Positions 32,686 through 41,327 of a stretch of 57,314 nucleotides of DNA are shown piece by piece. Numbering within the stretch: position 1 is the first letter of the stretch; every line of letters starts with the position of its first letter. This stretch comes from a virus. The stretch is from positions 1 through 57,314 of the IMG/VR virus record IMGVR_UViG_3300048905_000220; one strand, given 5' to 3'. Position numbers and translations under genes: made by a program. A model generated the notes under the pieces. That model was not told the DNA's origin and did no database searches. It was given only the letters and a program-made list of their open reading frames with translations.

Positions 32686-32930
32686 CCTTTTTGCTCCTGT
32701 TGTGTTTTTGCTGCCTGTGCTTCGAACCACTGCACGCGCACCGCCTGATTCGGCGATCGGGTGTACAGCACGCATGCCCGGTTATCCCAGGCTACGAACG
32801 GTTCGCGCAGCGGCGTAAAGCTTCCGTCGTAGCCCGTGCAGCGCCCCTTCCCTGCCTTTGCCTGATCGGGGTATTCCTTCATGGCGAAGTTGTGGCACTG
32901 GGCGCAAATGTCGGTGCTTACGCGGCTCAT
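32682..32930 (-). CDS. Small cysteine-rich phage protein
   Basis: An 82-residue protein with CAQCHNF near the N-terminus, GRCTGYDG and a later ACVLY. The four cysteines probably bind one zinc ion or iron-sulfur centre. This pattern recurs in phage early regions. Function unknown. Confidence 0.6.
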   Translation of the reverse strand: MSRVSTDICAQCHNFAMKEYPDQAKAGKGRCTGYDGSFTPLREPFVAWDNRACVLYTRSPNQAVRVQWFEAQAAKTQQEQKG

Positions 32931-34087
32931 GCGGCCTGCCTGTCGTTCGATGCAGCCACGCCAGCGCGAGCATTCCCCGCCTTCTCGCTCATGGCCTTCA
33001 TGGCCTCACGCAGCTCATCGCGGCGCGCCTGGCGCTGCTCCTCGGTCAGTTGGACGCCCTCAGGGACGGTAGGCGGCATGTACGGGCGCTCGATCCTCTC
33101 GGGAGGCGTCACCACGGTGTAGACCTGCGGCGCGGGATCGTCGTTGCCAAGCGCTTGGTTGATGCGACGCTTAAAGTCCGCGGGCATTTCGCCAGTGCGC
33201 GGCTCGAGCGGCGGCAGCAGCAGCTTTCCGGCCGCGATCATGCCTTCGCGCGTCTCCCACCAGCCGGCAGGAAGCTTCGGTGGCGGCGCCACGTAAGGGC
33301 GGACCTCGTCGAGCCAGCGCCCTGCACGCAACCAGGTCGCCGGGTGTGGGATGAACTGTCCATCTTCCTTGCGCCAGTCGGCGCCCTGCTTCTGGTTCTC
33401 GATCGCTTTCAGGATCAGTGCCTGCACCACGGCATCGGGCTTGATCTTCGCCCAAGCTTTCTGTGCGTCCTGCTTGCCGACGCGACGCGGGTACGCCGCC
33501 CAAAACTGGTCGAAGGGCTTTATCCTTTCGGCCTCCGGCTCGTCGGGATCGTCGCCGTCAGCGACAGCTAGCGAAGAGGGTTTAGGGTCTTGTTCATTCT
33601 CCTGCTCCTGTTCCTGCTCTTGGCTTGCAAGGGGCTTCGAAGCCCCTTCGAAGAGGCTTCCCTGCCCGCGGTTGGACGACATGCAAAAAGCCCTCGCATA
33701 CATGGCGTAGAAGCCGCCGAGGTAAGGGTTATCAGGGAGAGAGTCGTATTCGTTCTGCACGCCCTTGATGCGCAGGTCCTTGCCTGTCAGGTGGTCGGCG
33801 ATCTGATAGCGCGCCATCTCCATCACCCAAACCATCTCGCTGTCGTCATCGTATTGGCAGAACCCGGCCTCGATACATCCTTGAAGACCCTTTGAAGCCC
33901 CTTCGAAGCCCAAGCCAGTTTCGTGAGCCATGAAGGCTCTCGGCAGGTAGTAGAGGCCGAGCATATTGGCGTGTGGGCAGGTCAGCAGGTACAGGGCGAC
34001 AAGCTGCGCTTCCAAGCCATGCTTACGCAGCGCCTTGCCGGTCGGGCCGATCCAGAACTTCGGCGAGACCTTGCCGTAGTCACGCAT
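32927..34087 (-). CDS. Replication initiation / helicase-loader-like protein (O-like)
   Basis: A 386-residue protein. Residues 1-110 read as a winged-helix domain (SPKFWIGPTGKALRKHG, then QLVALYLLTCPHANMLGLYY). A Gln/Glu-rich low-complexity linker follows. The C-terminal domain has FDQFWAAYPRRVGKQDAQKA and HPATWLRAGRWLDE, a pattern shared by phage O-like and DnaD-like replisome organisers. It would open the origin and load host helicase. No origin repeats are obvious inside the gene. Confidence 0.75.
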   Translation of the reverse strand: MRDYGKVSPKFWIGPTGKALRKHGLEAQLVALYLLTCPHANMLGLYYLPRAFMAHETGLGFEGASKGLQGCIEAGFCQYDDDSEMVWVMEMARYQIADHLTGKDLRIKGVQNEYDSLPDNPYLGGFYAMYARAFCMSSNRGQGSLFEGASKPLASQEQEQEQENEQDPKPSSLAVADGDDPDEPEAERIKPFDQFWAAYPRRVGKQDAQKAWAKIKPDAVVQALILKAIENQKQGADWRKEDGQFIPHPATWLRAGRWLDEVRPYVAPPPKLPAGWWETREGMIAAGKLLLPPLEPRTGEMPADFKRRINQALGNDDPAPQVYTVVTPPERIERPYMPPTVPEGVQLTEEQRQARRDELREAMKAMSEKAGNARAGVAASNDRQAA

Positions 34088-34865
34088 GGGCGCCCTCCCC
34101 GCGTTGCTTCAGCTGCCACTTTGCCCACTCGCCAGCGATCCAGGTCACGCCTTTCGGGGTAAAGCGGGCGGCGCTGTACGCATGCCCATTCGCCTGCGCA
34201 GTGCCGGTCTTGACGCAAAATCTCCCGGCGTCGATGTGCTGGCCGTACGGCGTCAGGGCGCCAGCGAGCCGGTACATGATCCTTTCCTCGATGAGGAATT
34301 CACGGAATTGGCTCTCGTTGGCATGCAGGATCTTTGCCACTTCACGAAAGCCTTTGGTGCCGGTCGAGTCGACATACCGGTCCACGAACTCGACGGCCGG
34401 CTTTGCCGCCTCCAGTTCCGCCGCCTGGGCCTCGATGGTCTCCTGCTGCTCTGCCGCAAGGCGAAGCGCCGCAGAGAAGCTTTTTGGAATCGAGAAGCCG
34501 GTGGAGGCCATTGAATACGATCCCGTTTTGCGAATCGCCGGGATTACTTCGCTGGTGATCCACTTCTTAAAGGCTCGCGCCGTCGGCTTGCGGCTACCCA
34601 GAACCAGGCTGTACAAGCCGGACTCGTTCACAGCAACCATCTGCTGCGCGCCGCTGGGGGTCTGTATTAAACGCAAACCCCTCTCGTCATCGTCCAGGCG
34701 GCGGGTCTGGTCGGTGCCGATCCCCAGCACCGCGCAGACGTCGGCGGCCACAAACCAGGGCGCGCCTTCGTCATCCGTCACTATCCTGACCTGCGTCCCG
34801 TCGAACTGGAACGGCATGAGGCCGGCGCCCGACGAGGTATTTTGCACACTCAGAATGCTTCCCAT
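34080..34865 (-). CDS. Bro-N / KilAC phage antirepressor
   Basis: A 261-residue DNA-binding protein. The Bro-N domain covers residues 18-115 (FVAADVCAVLGIGTDQTRRL, then NESGLYSLVLGSRKPTARAF). A coiled-coil linker leads to a KilAC domain (residues 150-255) with VAKILHANESQFREFL. Such proteins act as antirepressors or early regulators. It lies just before the replication gene. Whether it acts on this phage's repressor is not known. Confidence 0.85.
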   Translation of the reverse strand: MGSILSVQNTSSGAGLMPFQFDGTQVRIVTDDEGAPWFVAADVCAVLGIGTDQTRRLDDDERGLRLIQTPSGAQQMVAVNESGLYSLVLGSRKPTARAFKKWITSEVIPAIRKTGSYSMASTGFSIPKSFSAALRLAAEQQETIEAQAAELEAAKPAVEFVDRYVDSTGTKGFREVAKILHANESQFREFLIEERIMYRLAGALTPYGQHIDAGRFCVKTGTAQANGHAYSAARFTPKGVTWIAGEWAKWQLKQRGEGAHA

Positions 34866-34888
34866 ATCAATCTCCTAAAAGCGCCGCT

Positions 34889-35116
34889 TCAAGCGGCATC
34901 CTTAGATCTGTGCACGCAGCCGGAGCATCCCGGATCGCTGGCGTGCGTCTTGGTGTACTGACAGTCCGTCGACATCACATGCGGCACCCTGACCCAGAAT
35001 GCTTCACGTGCCACAGCCGCGTGTTCCGGGCTCCAGCCGTTGCGGTAGCCGCTTTGGGCAAGGTGAAAGGTCTTGGCGCCAGGCCGTGGCTTGTTATGAC
35101 ATCCGTAATTGCTCAT
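34889..35116 (-). CDS. Small cysteine-containing protein
   Basis: A 75-residue protein with CSGCVHR near the C-terminus, plus CQY and CHN further upstream. Similar tails (CxxCxxR) occur in small phage proteins of unknown function. Its stop lies 24 bases from the antirepressor start. Confidence 0.5.
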   Translation of the reverse strand: MSNYGCHNKPRPGAKTFHLAQSGYRNGWSPEHAAVAREAFWVRVPHVMSTDCQYTKTHASDPGCSGCVHRSKDAA

Positions 35117-35124
35117 GTCCGCTC

Positions 35125-35727
35125 CTATAGTCCGAGTGCCGAGAACGGGTTCTGCGGCTCTGCGCGAGTTCTGGCCACGAGCTCGTCAACCTGGCGCCGC
35201 GCGACGTGCCGCACGTAGCGGTCTGATGCATTCCCGCCGGCCAGAGCCTTCTCAATCGCCTTCTTGACCCGCTTGCGGTACCGCCGATTGTTTTCTGCTA
35301 CCGTCCGGCGCTTCAGGTCGCACGGCGCGTCTTCGCCAGGGCCGGCGAACATCACCGGCTGGCACGCACCACTTCCCGGTGAGCGCCTCCACTTGCCGAT
35401 GTGGCAAAGGCCAGGTCTCATGACAGACAGGCGATACTTGACCTGCTCCAGCGTCATCCCTGCGCGTTCCACGATCTCATTGGCCGTCGCCGGCAGCACT
35501 GCTAGAACCCGCTCGGCCTCGAGATCGGTGTAGGATGGATTGCAGTCGGGGCAGCGTGCCCAGCCCTTTTTGATCCTTGGCGCCTCGGACTGCACAGTCC
35601 TGCCGCATGTACAGGTCAGAACCCAAATTGCGCTACCGTGCTTTGTAGTGCCGGTTCGCTCGGTTGCGGTCAGGTTCGAATGCGGCGACATCGGTGGCTT
35701 GCCGGTGCGCTGGCCTGGCTGCGTCAT
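35125..35727 (-). CDS. Zinc-ribbon and HTH protein
   Basis: A 200-residue protein. A zinc ribbon (CTCGR ... CPDCNPS) at about residues 38-64 is followed by a winged-helix-like region (ANEIVERAGMTLEQVKYRLS) and a basic tail (RRYRKRVKKAIEKA). It probably binds nucleic acid. Family not recognised. Confidence 0.55.
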   Translation of the reverse strand: MTQPGQRTGKPPMSPHSNLTATERTGTTKHGSAIWVLTCTCGRTVQSEAPRIKKGWARCPDCNPSYTDLEAERVLAVLPATANEIVERAGMTLEQVKYRLSVMRPGLCHIGKWRRSPGSGACQPVMFAGPGEDAPCDLKRRTVAENNRRYRKRVKKAIEKALAGGNASDRYVRHVARRQVDELVARTRAEPQNPFSALGL

Positions 35728-36266
35728 GCCGCCTCCATCGATTTTTCGTGATCGTCACGACTTTCAACCGGCGTCGCATCGATAAATCCGATCAGGTGTC
35801 CGCACTCGTCCAGCAACTCCATCTGCGGGCCATAGCGCTCTTCGAATCGCGCCTTGTTCGGGTGCACTGCGATGAGCGATGGATTTGGGCCAGTTCCTTG
35901 CTGGTGGTGGCCCGCGCAGATTGGAAGAACGAGGAAGTGCGCACCGGGCTTCGTCCGTCCGTCGATGTGGTGCAGGCTGATCTCGGGGTTAGTCCAGCCG
36001 TCCTTCAGGCAGGCGATGCACGGCAGCTGCCCCACCTTGTCCATGAAGCGAGCTTCCTCCGCGGTCGGCGGGCGGCCTTTCATCCCGCGCGACTTCATCG
36101 GCTTGGCCAGCCTCGGCGTCTTCGCTTCTTTCGCCGTCTTGTATCGGACAGCAGCTACGCGGAGCAGTCCGGCGCCGGCGGCTGGGGTCTTGAACCCGCT
36201 GCCGCGAGATATTGGCGTCTTGCGTGCGAGGGGCTTACCCTGCTTGAGGGTCGAATTACGCAGCAT
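35724..36266 (-). CDS. Ref-like RecA-dependent nuclease
   Basis: A 180-residue protein. A basic N-terminus precedes LPCIACLKDG, LHHIDGRTKPGAH, CAGHHQQG and SLIAVHPNKARFEERYG, the HNH-type core seen in P1 Ref and related recombination-enhancement nucleases. P1 Ref cuts DNA at RecA-made displacement loops. Here it sits among RusA, HNH and replication genes, so a recombination role is likely. Confidence 0.8.
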   Translation of the reverse strand: MLRNSTLKQGKPLARKTPISRGSGFKTPAAGAGLLRVAAVRYKTAKEAKTPRLAKPMKSRGMKGRPPTAEEARFMDKVGQLPCIACLKDGWTNPEISLHHIDGRTKPGAHFLVLPICAGHHQQGTGPNPSLIAVHPNKARFEERYGPQMELLDECGHLIGFIDATPVESRDDHEKSMEAA

Positions 36267-36678
36267 GGTCGAGCCTTTCTCGCCCTTTCGCTATCGCGAG
36301 GCGTTCGAAATAGAACACGATCGGCTTCGGCGTTTCGAGCAGCAGCCCAAAGCGCCGCGCATGCCTATAGGTCGGCTGGTTGTTATTCAGGACATCAAGG
36401 GAGCGCGATAGCTTCGTGCGCCAGCCTTCGAGCGACATCGCATGCTTGTCGATGTTGCATGGGGCGCACGAGGGCATCATGTTCTCGATGCGGTCATTTT
36501 CTGGCCGGTACAGTTCACCAGTCGCCACGAAGCCTTTGCCGCGCACATGCTGCAGCTTCCGCTCGACCGGCTCGAAGTGGTCAGCGTGCCAGCGGTCACC
36601 GAGCGGCTCCCCGCAGTACGCGCACCGGGCGCCGAACATCTCGCGCAAGGTCGCGCGCTGTGCTTTCGTCAGTCTCAT
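36256..36678 (-). CDS. HNH endonuclease
   Basis: A 140-residue protein starting MRLTKAQRATLREMFGARC. Zinc pair CAYCG, then WHADHFEPVER and MMPSCAPCNIDKHAMS give a typical HNH core. A basic C-terminal arm follows. ATG at 36678 overlaps the stop of the upstream gene. The target is unknown; it may act in recombination or as a homing-like nuclease. Confidence 0.8.
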   Translation of the reverse strand: MRLTKAQRATLREMFGARCAYCGEPLGDRWHADHFEPVERKLQHVRGKGFVATGELYRPENDRIENMMPSCAPCNIDKHAMSLEGWRTKLSRSLDVLNNNQPTYRHARRFGLLLETPKPIVFYFERLAIAKGRERLDHAA

Positions 36679-37412
36679 GGCGCCACCCGCTTGAACTCGA
36701 TCACCCAAACCCAGGGGTTGGCGTCCCAGCTGCCGGTGCCGTTGATCTGCTCCCACAGCGCCTGGAAGCTCACACTCGGCACCGGCCCCAGTGGCGGCTT
36801 CTCACCGCGCGCGCACGCGTCGTCGAACGCCTGTCGCCAGTCGGGGAAGTGCGCGATGTCCCATTCGCGCGTGCGGACGCTGCTGATTCCCTCGGTCAGC
36901 GCATCGACGTTGCTGATGTGATTCAGCCGCTCGACGTGCACCGACACGATCTCCAGCAGGGTGCGGCTGGCGGCGCGTGGCATGTGAATAGACGGGTGCC
37001 AGGCCGAGCGAGGTTCGCCGCCGCCATCGTCGTCGCCGGCCCACTCGTAGGAGCCATCCGCCGCATAGATCACATGGCCCGAGTAGTAGCCTTTGCCGAA
37101 TGGCATGTCGACGATAGCAGTCGCGGGCCGGTCAGGAACCCAGTCCGCCAAGTTGTTGTCTTCGTCCCATGCATTGCTGACAACGCCCCACGTCTCGCGC
37201 ACCCACAGGCGGTCGCCGGGCTGGCCATAGGGGCACGCATGCCAGTGGTCAGCGGCGGTGTCCGGATGCTCAGACCATGGCCAGCGACTGCCGTCGTCAC
37301 GCTCGCCGATCTCCTGGCAGCGGACCTTCAATGCTCGCCGCGTCTGCGTCTTGCTGCCGTCGAGCAGCGCGCGCACCATCGGGCCGTTGAACAGGATTGG
37401 GCGCTCGTTCAT
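36675..37412 (-). CDS. Phage morphogenetic-type protein (ASCH-like)
   Basis: A 245-residue protein with the pattern MNERPILFNGPMVRALLDG, SKTQTRRALK, YGQPGDRLWVRETW and a final NPWVWVIEFKRV. Proteins with this signature are common in lambdoid early regions, often called morphogenetic protein, and the fold recalls ASCH/PUA-type RNA-binding domains. Its exact work is unknown. I start at 37412, where the ATG overlaps the next gene. Confidence 0.65.
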   Translation of the reverse strand: MNERPILFNGPMVRALLDGSKTQTRRALKVRCQEIGERDDGSRWPWSEHPDTAADHWHACPYGQPGDRLWVRETWGVVSNAWDEDNNLADWVPDRPATAIVDMPFGKGYYSGHVIYAADGSYEWAGDDDGGGEPRSAWHPSIHMPRAASRTLLEIVSVHVERLNHISNVDALTEGISSVRTREWDIAHFPDWRQAFDDACARGEKPPLGPVPSVSFQALWEQINGTGSWDANPWVWVIEFKRVAP

Positions 37413-37996
37413 ACGGCACCGCCTTTCCGCCCGCCGGCAACTTTGATGCCACCCAGCGCATCTACGACGTACGAAAAAAGCTCGTTGGGCGACAGCTGAA
37501 AGCGATCGAAGTCGTTGTGAAAATCGACGTCGCGAGCACACACGCTGTTGGCGTGGATTCCCATTTCTTCGTGCTTGGTGATGATGGTGACCACGATGCC
37601 TTCGCATGGGGTATGGTGGTACTCCATCGCCGGCATGAAATACTCCTGCCCCGCTTCGTATCGCTCGACTGGGCGGTGATGCACGTTCACATCAGCGACG
37701 GGATAGCTCAGGCGCCCGCCCTTGTCGCTGCGCGGCCCGTTGTGGCTAATCAGCACATGCGAGCCGGTACCAGGCGCTACGATTTCGATGTCGCAACGCT
37801 GGTTCACCTGCGTTCCCTTCAGCACGCGGGAAGTGAAGGCGAAGCGGTGATTGTGGATCGCGGAATGTTCGTAGCAATCACGGCGCGGCAAATCCGGATG
37901 CCACACGTGCATGCGCTGCCCACCTTCCAGAATGAGCTGGATAAAACCCAGCCCATGGAGGCTGATCGTTTCCTTCGTTGGGGTGAAATCTTTCAT
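37409..37996 (-). CDS. Cupin-like protein
   Basis: A 195-residue protein. HSAIHNHRFAFTSRVLKG and later AMEYHHTPCEG look like the two metal-binding motifs of a cupin barrel. No catalytic family can be given. It could act on nucleotides or a small metabolite. Sits between the ASCH-like gene and two short genes. Confidence 0.55.
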   Translation of the reverse strand: MKDFTPTKETISLHGLGFIQLILEGGQRMHVWHPDLPRRDCYEHSAIHNHRFAFTSRVLKGTQVNQRCDIEIVAPGTGSHVLISHNGPRSDKGGRLSYPVADVNVHHRPVERYEAGQEYFMPAMEYHHTPCEGIVVTIITKHEEMGIHANSVCARDVDFHNDFDRFQLSPNELFSYVVDALGGIKVAGGRKGGAV

Positions 37997-38199
37997 GCCC
38001 CACCTCCCGCCGACAGGTCATATTCGATAACTAGCCAATTTTTGCTCCACGCCTTTACCGGCCGCTTTGCTGGCATGCCAGGAGCGTCAACGTATGTGGT
38101 TTCTTCCGCCTGGCTAGCCCACTGGCGAAGTGCAAATTGCTCGAGGGTGTTCTCGGCGCGGAGCGTAATGACGCCTTCCGCATTCATATATGCCCTCAT
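37993..38199 (-). CDS. Hypothetical small protein
   Basis: A 68-residue protein (MRAYMNAEGVITLRAE...) with a beta-helix-beta feel and a KNWLVIEYDL strand near the end. Start at 38199 overlaps the upstream stop (ATGA); a second ATG four codons on is possible. Function unknown. Confidence 0.5.
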   Translation of the reverse strand: MRAYMNAEGVITLRAENTLEQFALRQWASQAEETTYVDAPGMPAKRPVKAWSKNWLVIEYDLSAGGGA

Positions 38200-38618
38200 G
38201 CCTCGCTCCCCGAAACTGTCTTGATCGTCACAGCCTCGCGCACCGACCAGGCAGGCGCCATATCGGCAGCCGGGCGCAGGCCGCGGCGGTTCGGGATGTT
38301 CGTCTTGCTCAGGCCCGGGCTGGCGAACACGCTCGGGCGGTACTGCGCCGGCGTGATCCGGCCGATCGGCTTGCTGCTCCGCTCCTGCTCTGCGAAGTGC
38401 TGGCGCGTCTTTTCCGTGACGTCGATCGTGCCGGCCGGCGTCTCGCACAACCAACCGATGCTGATAGCGTGTTCAAGCTTGCCGCGACGGGCGTGCTTCG
38501 GCCCAAAGTCGATTTCAGCCTGGAGCACTTCCATCGAGCGCGGGCCGGCGCCGATGATCAGGTCTGCAGCCTTGTAGATCGCGCTGCTCTTGATGGGGAC
38601 TGCTTTATTGGTGGTCAT
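38196..38618 (-). CDS. Hypothetical protein, HTH-like N-terminus
   Basis: A 140-residue protein. Residues 12-70 look like a helical DNA-binding region with AADLIIGAGPRSMEVLQAEI and LEHAISIGWLCETPAG, resembling the first helices of small phage regulators. The C-terminal part is basic and possibly disordered. Function unknown. Confidence 0.5.
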   Translation of the reverse strand: MTTNKAVPIKSSAIYKAADLIIGAGPRSMEVLQAEIDFGPKHARRGKLEHAISIGWLCETPAGTIDVTEKTRQHFAEQERSSKPIGRITPAQYRPSVFASPGLSKTNIPNRRGLRPAADMAPAWSVREAVTIKTVSGSEA

Positions 38619-38728
38619 GCGACCCTCCGAATAGTGAATTGAGCTACCCAGCAGTCAGGAGCGTGAGCGCGGCCTTGTGGGCGACCGCATGCAACGCAGC
38701 GCGGGGCGGAGTGGCGGATGTAGGTCAT
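38615..38728 (-). CDS. 37-residue zinc-finger microprotein
   Basis: A short frame starting MTYIRHSAPRCVACGRPQ, with CVACG and a later Cys (PDCWV). It fits exactly between its neighbours: its ATG overlaps the methyltransferase stop (ATGA) and its TGA overlaps the next ATG. This double coupling supports translation. It could bind one zinc ion. Function unknown. Confidence 0.5.
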   Translation of the reverse strand: MTYIRHSAPRCVACGRPQGRAHAPDCWVAQFTIRRVA

Positions 38729-39639
38729 GCGGCCTCCAACATTGCAGTGATCACGTCGCGCGCGGCCGGCGGGCACACGGCGTTGCCTAGCATATGCACA
38801 GCATCTTCGTGTCGCGCCGGCAGGATGTAGCTATCCGGGAAGCCCATCGCGGCGCGACATTCCTCTTTCGAGAACATGCGCATGCGGTTGCCGTCAATGA
38901 TCGCGTGCCGATCCCTGGTGGTTATCGTGCCGACGGGCCGCTGAATTGACCGACCGCCCTTTGTGCCGCCGTAGTAGCTGCTGATGAAGCGGTCGCCGTG
39001 AGCGGCGCGCCCGGCAGCAATGCGCGCCAGCGTGTTCGCGGCCCGGCCCGGCTTCTCGATCGGCTGCCAGTTCCCCGCGTCGAAGTTGATGAAGCTGCTG
39101 GCCGGGATGTGGTCGCGCTTCGGCAGATCGATCATCAGCGGGTGCTTCGCGTGCACCGCCACGATGAACAGGCGCTCGCGGTGCTGCGGGGCGCCGTGGT
39201 CCGCCGCGTCGACGATCATCGGCGTCAGCGCATAGCCCAGGGCATCCATCGCCGCGCACCAGGCCGGGTACAGCGCCCAGTCCTTGAACTCGACCACATT
39301 CTCGATCACGGCTAAGGTCGGACGGTGGTATTCGGCCGCCGAAACCACTGCCCAGGCCGTCGAGCGGCTCGCGTCGTGCTGCGGATTGCCGTTGGCCTTG
39401 CCGCGTGCCTTGCTGTGGCCCTGGCAGCACGGTGACGCCATCAACAGATCGTGGCGCGGCACCTCCATCCAGTTCGCCTGCTGCAGGTCCTGGCATGCGT
39501 GTCGCGCTTCCGGGTGGTTCTGCGCATGAATTTCGACGGCCGCTGGCCAATGGTTCGCAGCCCATACGACGTCGATGCCGGTCATGCGGGCGCCAGTGCT
39601 AAAGCCGCCAGCACCTGCGAAAAGATCGATCGCCTTCAT
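38725..39639 (-). CDS. DNA (cytosine-5) methyltransferase
   Basis: A 304-residue enzyme with C5-methyltransferase motifs: I FAGAGGFSTG (7-16), IV SPCCQGH with the nucleophile Cys71, VI ENV (113-115), VIII QHRERLF (152-158), and X GNAVCPP near the end. The target recognition region between VIII and IX is short. There is no partner restriction gene, so it probably protects phage DNA from host restriction. The site is unknown. Confidence 0.92.
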   Translation of the reverse strand: MKAIDLFAGAGGFSTGARMTGIDVVWAANHWPAAVEIHAQNHPEARHACQDLQQANWMEVPRHDLLMASPCCQGHSKARGKANGNPQHDASRSTAWAVVSAAEYHRPTLAVIENVVEFKDWALYPAWCAAMDALGYALTPMIVDAADHGAPQHRERLFIVAVHAKHPLMIDLPKRDHIPASSFINFDAGNWQPIEKPGRAANTLARIAAGRAAHGDRFISSYYGGTKGGRSIQRPVGTITTRDRHAIIDGNRMRMFSKEECRAAMGFPDSYILPARHEDAVHMLGNAVCPPAARDVITAMLEAA

Positions 39640-40079
39640 GCCCTAGCCTCCATGAGGCCGGCGCCGAACAGTGCGGCAACCATCGGATCGCGAGCGACCG
39701 GCGAGCGGTTCAGGCGGATGGCGAAGTGCTCGTCATCGGCCATGATGTGGAAGCGGCGGGACGGGTCGAGCGTGGCGATGCTCATGTCCGACTTGCGCGC
39801 GCGGCGTGGCGATGCCTGGACGGCAAGCGCGCTGAGGTATGCGAGCACTTCAACCTGGGATGCGCTGAGGCGGATGCGGATCCCGCCACCCTCCGCGCTT
39901 TGCGCAATCAGCGCGCCCAGGTCGGCGAGGTACTTGCGAACGCCGGACGGGCCCAGCTCAAGCAGCGCACCAATCTCGTCTCGCGACATCGAGCGAAGCT
40001 GCAGGGCGACGACCAGCTTGCGGATCTTCTCCTGGCGCTCCGCGGTGTAGCTGTTGGTTACGTGGTGGGCGCGGGTCAT
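39636..40079 (-). CDS. HTH DNA-binding protein
   Basis: A 147-residue protein. A helix-turn-helix at about residues 22-52 (VALQLRSMSRDEIGALLELG, then SGVRKYLADL) and an unknown C-terminal half with FHIMADDEHFAIRLNR. It could regulate early transcription. It overlaps genes on both sides by four bases. Confidence 0.6.
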   Translation of the reverse strand: MTRAHHVTNSYTAERQEKIRKLVVALQLRSMSRDEIGALLELGPSGVRKYLADLGALIAQSAEGGGIRIRLSASQVEVLAYLSALAVQASPRRARKSDMSIATLDPSRRFHIMADDEHFAIRLNRSPVARDPMVAALFGAGLMEARA

Positions 40080-40768
40080 GCCGAGCCTCCTGCGGCCATA
40101 CTGGCGAGGTCGTCAACCACGGGCAGACTTGCGACCCACTCAGGAGTAGCCGACATTGGATCATCACCGCGCATAGGCATCAGCACGCCGACAAAGTCAG
40201 GCGCCCCCATCACGCGCACGACCGCACTGGAATTCGGGTCGCCGTTCACAGTAAAGAACTGCAGACCGCTGTAGCCGCGCAGCTTGATTGCACGAGTCTT
40301 CGCAGCAGCGGCAGCAGCTTTTTCACACAGAGCGATTAGCGGGCTGCCATACAGACCAACGAGGCCCGGCTGCAGCGTGTCTTGCTTCGGGATCACGCTC
40401 TCATAGCGGGGATACGTTGCCTCGACATCGGGCCGGCCTGCCTGGATATAGACTTCGGCAGTTCCGTTCTCGACCACCGCCAGGCGATCGCCGATCATGA
40501 CGACAGCGCGGTCATTCCCCAGACCGCTCGCGCAGGCCTGTTGCATCCGGACGTCGAAGCGTAAGATCACTTCGTGCTCACAGATGGCGTCGCGGTCATG
40601 GATGGCGCCGAGCGCGTGACCGTTGGTAGCGCAGATTACGGCGCCACCATCCTTATGCGGTCGGACGTTGATGGCATTCAGGTAGTAGCGAATGTCGTTC
40701 TTGGCCATGAACGGCGCGACGATCGTCAGCAGCTTCGCAGTCAGGCGCAGGTTTGCGTGCTTGTTCAT
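40076..40768 (-). CDS. Beta sliding clamp-like phage protein
   Basis: A 230-residue protein. The N-terminal part RYYLNAINVRPHKDGGAVIC-ATNGHALG has the pattern of a clamp domain (hydrophobic strand, then VATDGHRL in DnaN), and a similar strand-loop region recurs near residue 165. It is about two thirds the length of DnaN. It could modify host DNA replication or load phage factors. The link is by motif resemblance and could be wrong. Confidence 0.5.
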   Translation of the reverse strand: MNKHANLRLTAKLLTIVAPFMAKNDIRYYLNAINVRPHKDGGAVICATNGHALGAIHDRDAICEHEVILRFDVRMQQACASGLGNDRAVVMIGDRLAVVENGTAEVYIQAGRPDVEATYPRYESVIPKQDTLQPGLVGLYGSPLIALCEKAAAAAAKTRAIKLRGYSGLQFFTVNGDPNSSAVVRVMGAPDFVGVLMPMRGDDPMSATPEWVASLPVVDDLASMAAGGSA

Positions 40769-41274
40769 GCTGCATCTCCTGCTTCGAACATGTCTAGGAC
40801 GCGCGGATCGCAGGCCGGCGCATTCTCGGTGGCGGCTACCGCGAAGTCCTCAGTGGTCAGCGCGTGGCGGCGCACGACCGTCGACTGATAGACGACGTCG
40901 CCCGGGCGCAGCCAGTCGTTTTCGCGAATCAGGTCCGACAGCGAGCAGGCGGTGAATTTGTCGTTGATGACGGACCAGAATTCGACCGGCGCCGCGAGGC
41001 TGAGCGTTTGCAGATCCGCGCACGCATCGGCCAGGCCGGCGCGGTCGGCGCTCTTGATAGCTTCGAACAGATTGCGGATCGCCTGGTGATGTTTGACGTC
41101 GACGCAAGCGCGGATGTCGTCACGCTCTTCCTGCAGGTAGCCGTCAGCCAGAGCATGAGCGGCGATCAGCAGTCCTGCCGCGACCGTTACCCAATGAGTG
41201 GACCGGGCGGCAAAGACTTCGGGCGCGGTCGCAAAACCGGCGTGCGCCGCCGGCCAAGTTTGTTGTGATACCAT
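40765..41274 (-). CDS. Hypothetical early protein
   Basis: A 169-residue helical protein starting MVSQQTWPAAHAGFA. I prefer the ATG at 41274 with AGAGGA upstream to a TTG at 41316, which lies inside a hairpin. No domain recognised. The C-terminal 60 residues (LIRENDWLRPGDVVYQS) may form a small beta unit. Confidence 0.5.
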   Translation of the reverse strand: MVSQQTWPAAHAGFATAPEVFAARSTHWVTVAAGLLIAAHALADGYLQEERDDIRACVDVKHHQAIRNLFEAIKSADRAGLADACADLQTLSLAAPVEFWSVINDKFTACSLSDLIRENDWLRPGDVVYQSTVVRRHALTTEDFAVAATENAPACDPRVLDMFEAGDAA

Positions 41275-41303
41275 GTTGTCCTCTGTTGTTTTTGTTTCAT
41301 GGG

Positions 41304-41327
41304 AGGCCGGCTGCAACCGGCCTTTTT
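41304..41327 (+). terminator. Terminator-like hairpin opposite the operon direction
   Basis: GGCCGG-CTGCAA-CCGGCC followed by TTTTT on the plus strand, against the direction of the genes around it. It would stop antisense transcription into the leftward operon, for example from the repressor side. On the minus strand it has no T run. Confidence 0.45.

Noticed and set aside
36678-36756. Longer upstream start for the HNH gene
   Set aside because: The extension is the out-of-frame end of the ASCH-like gene; the ATG at 36678 has proper ATGA coupling.
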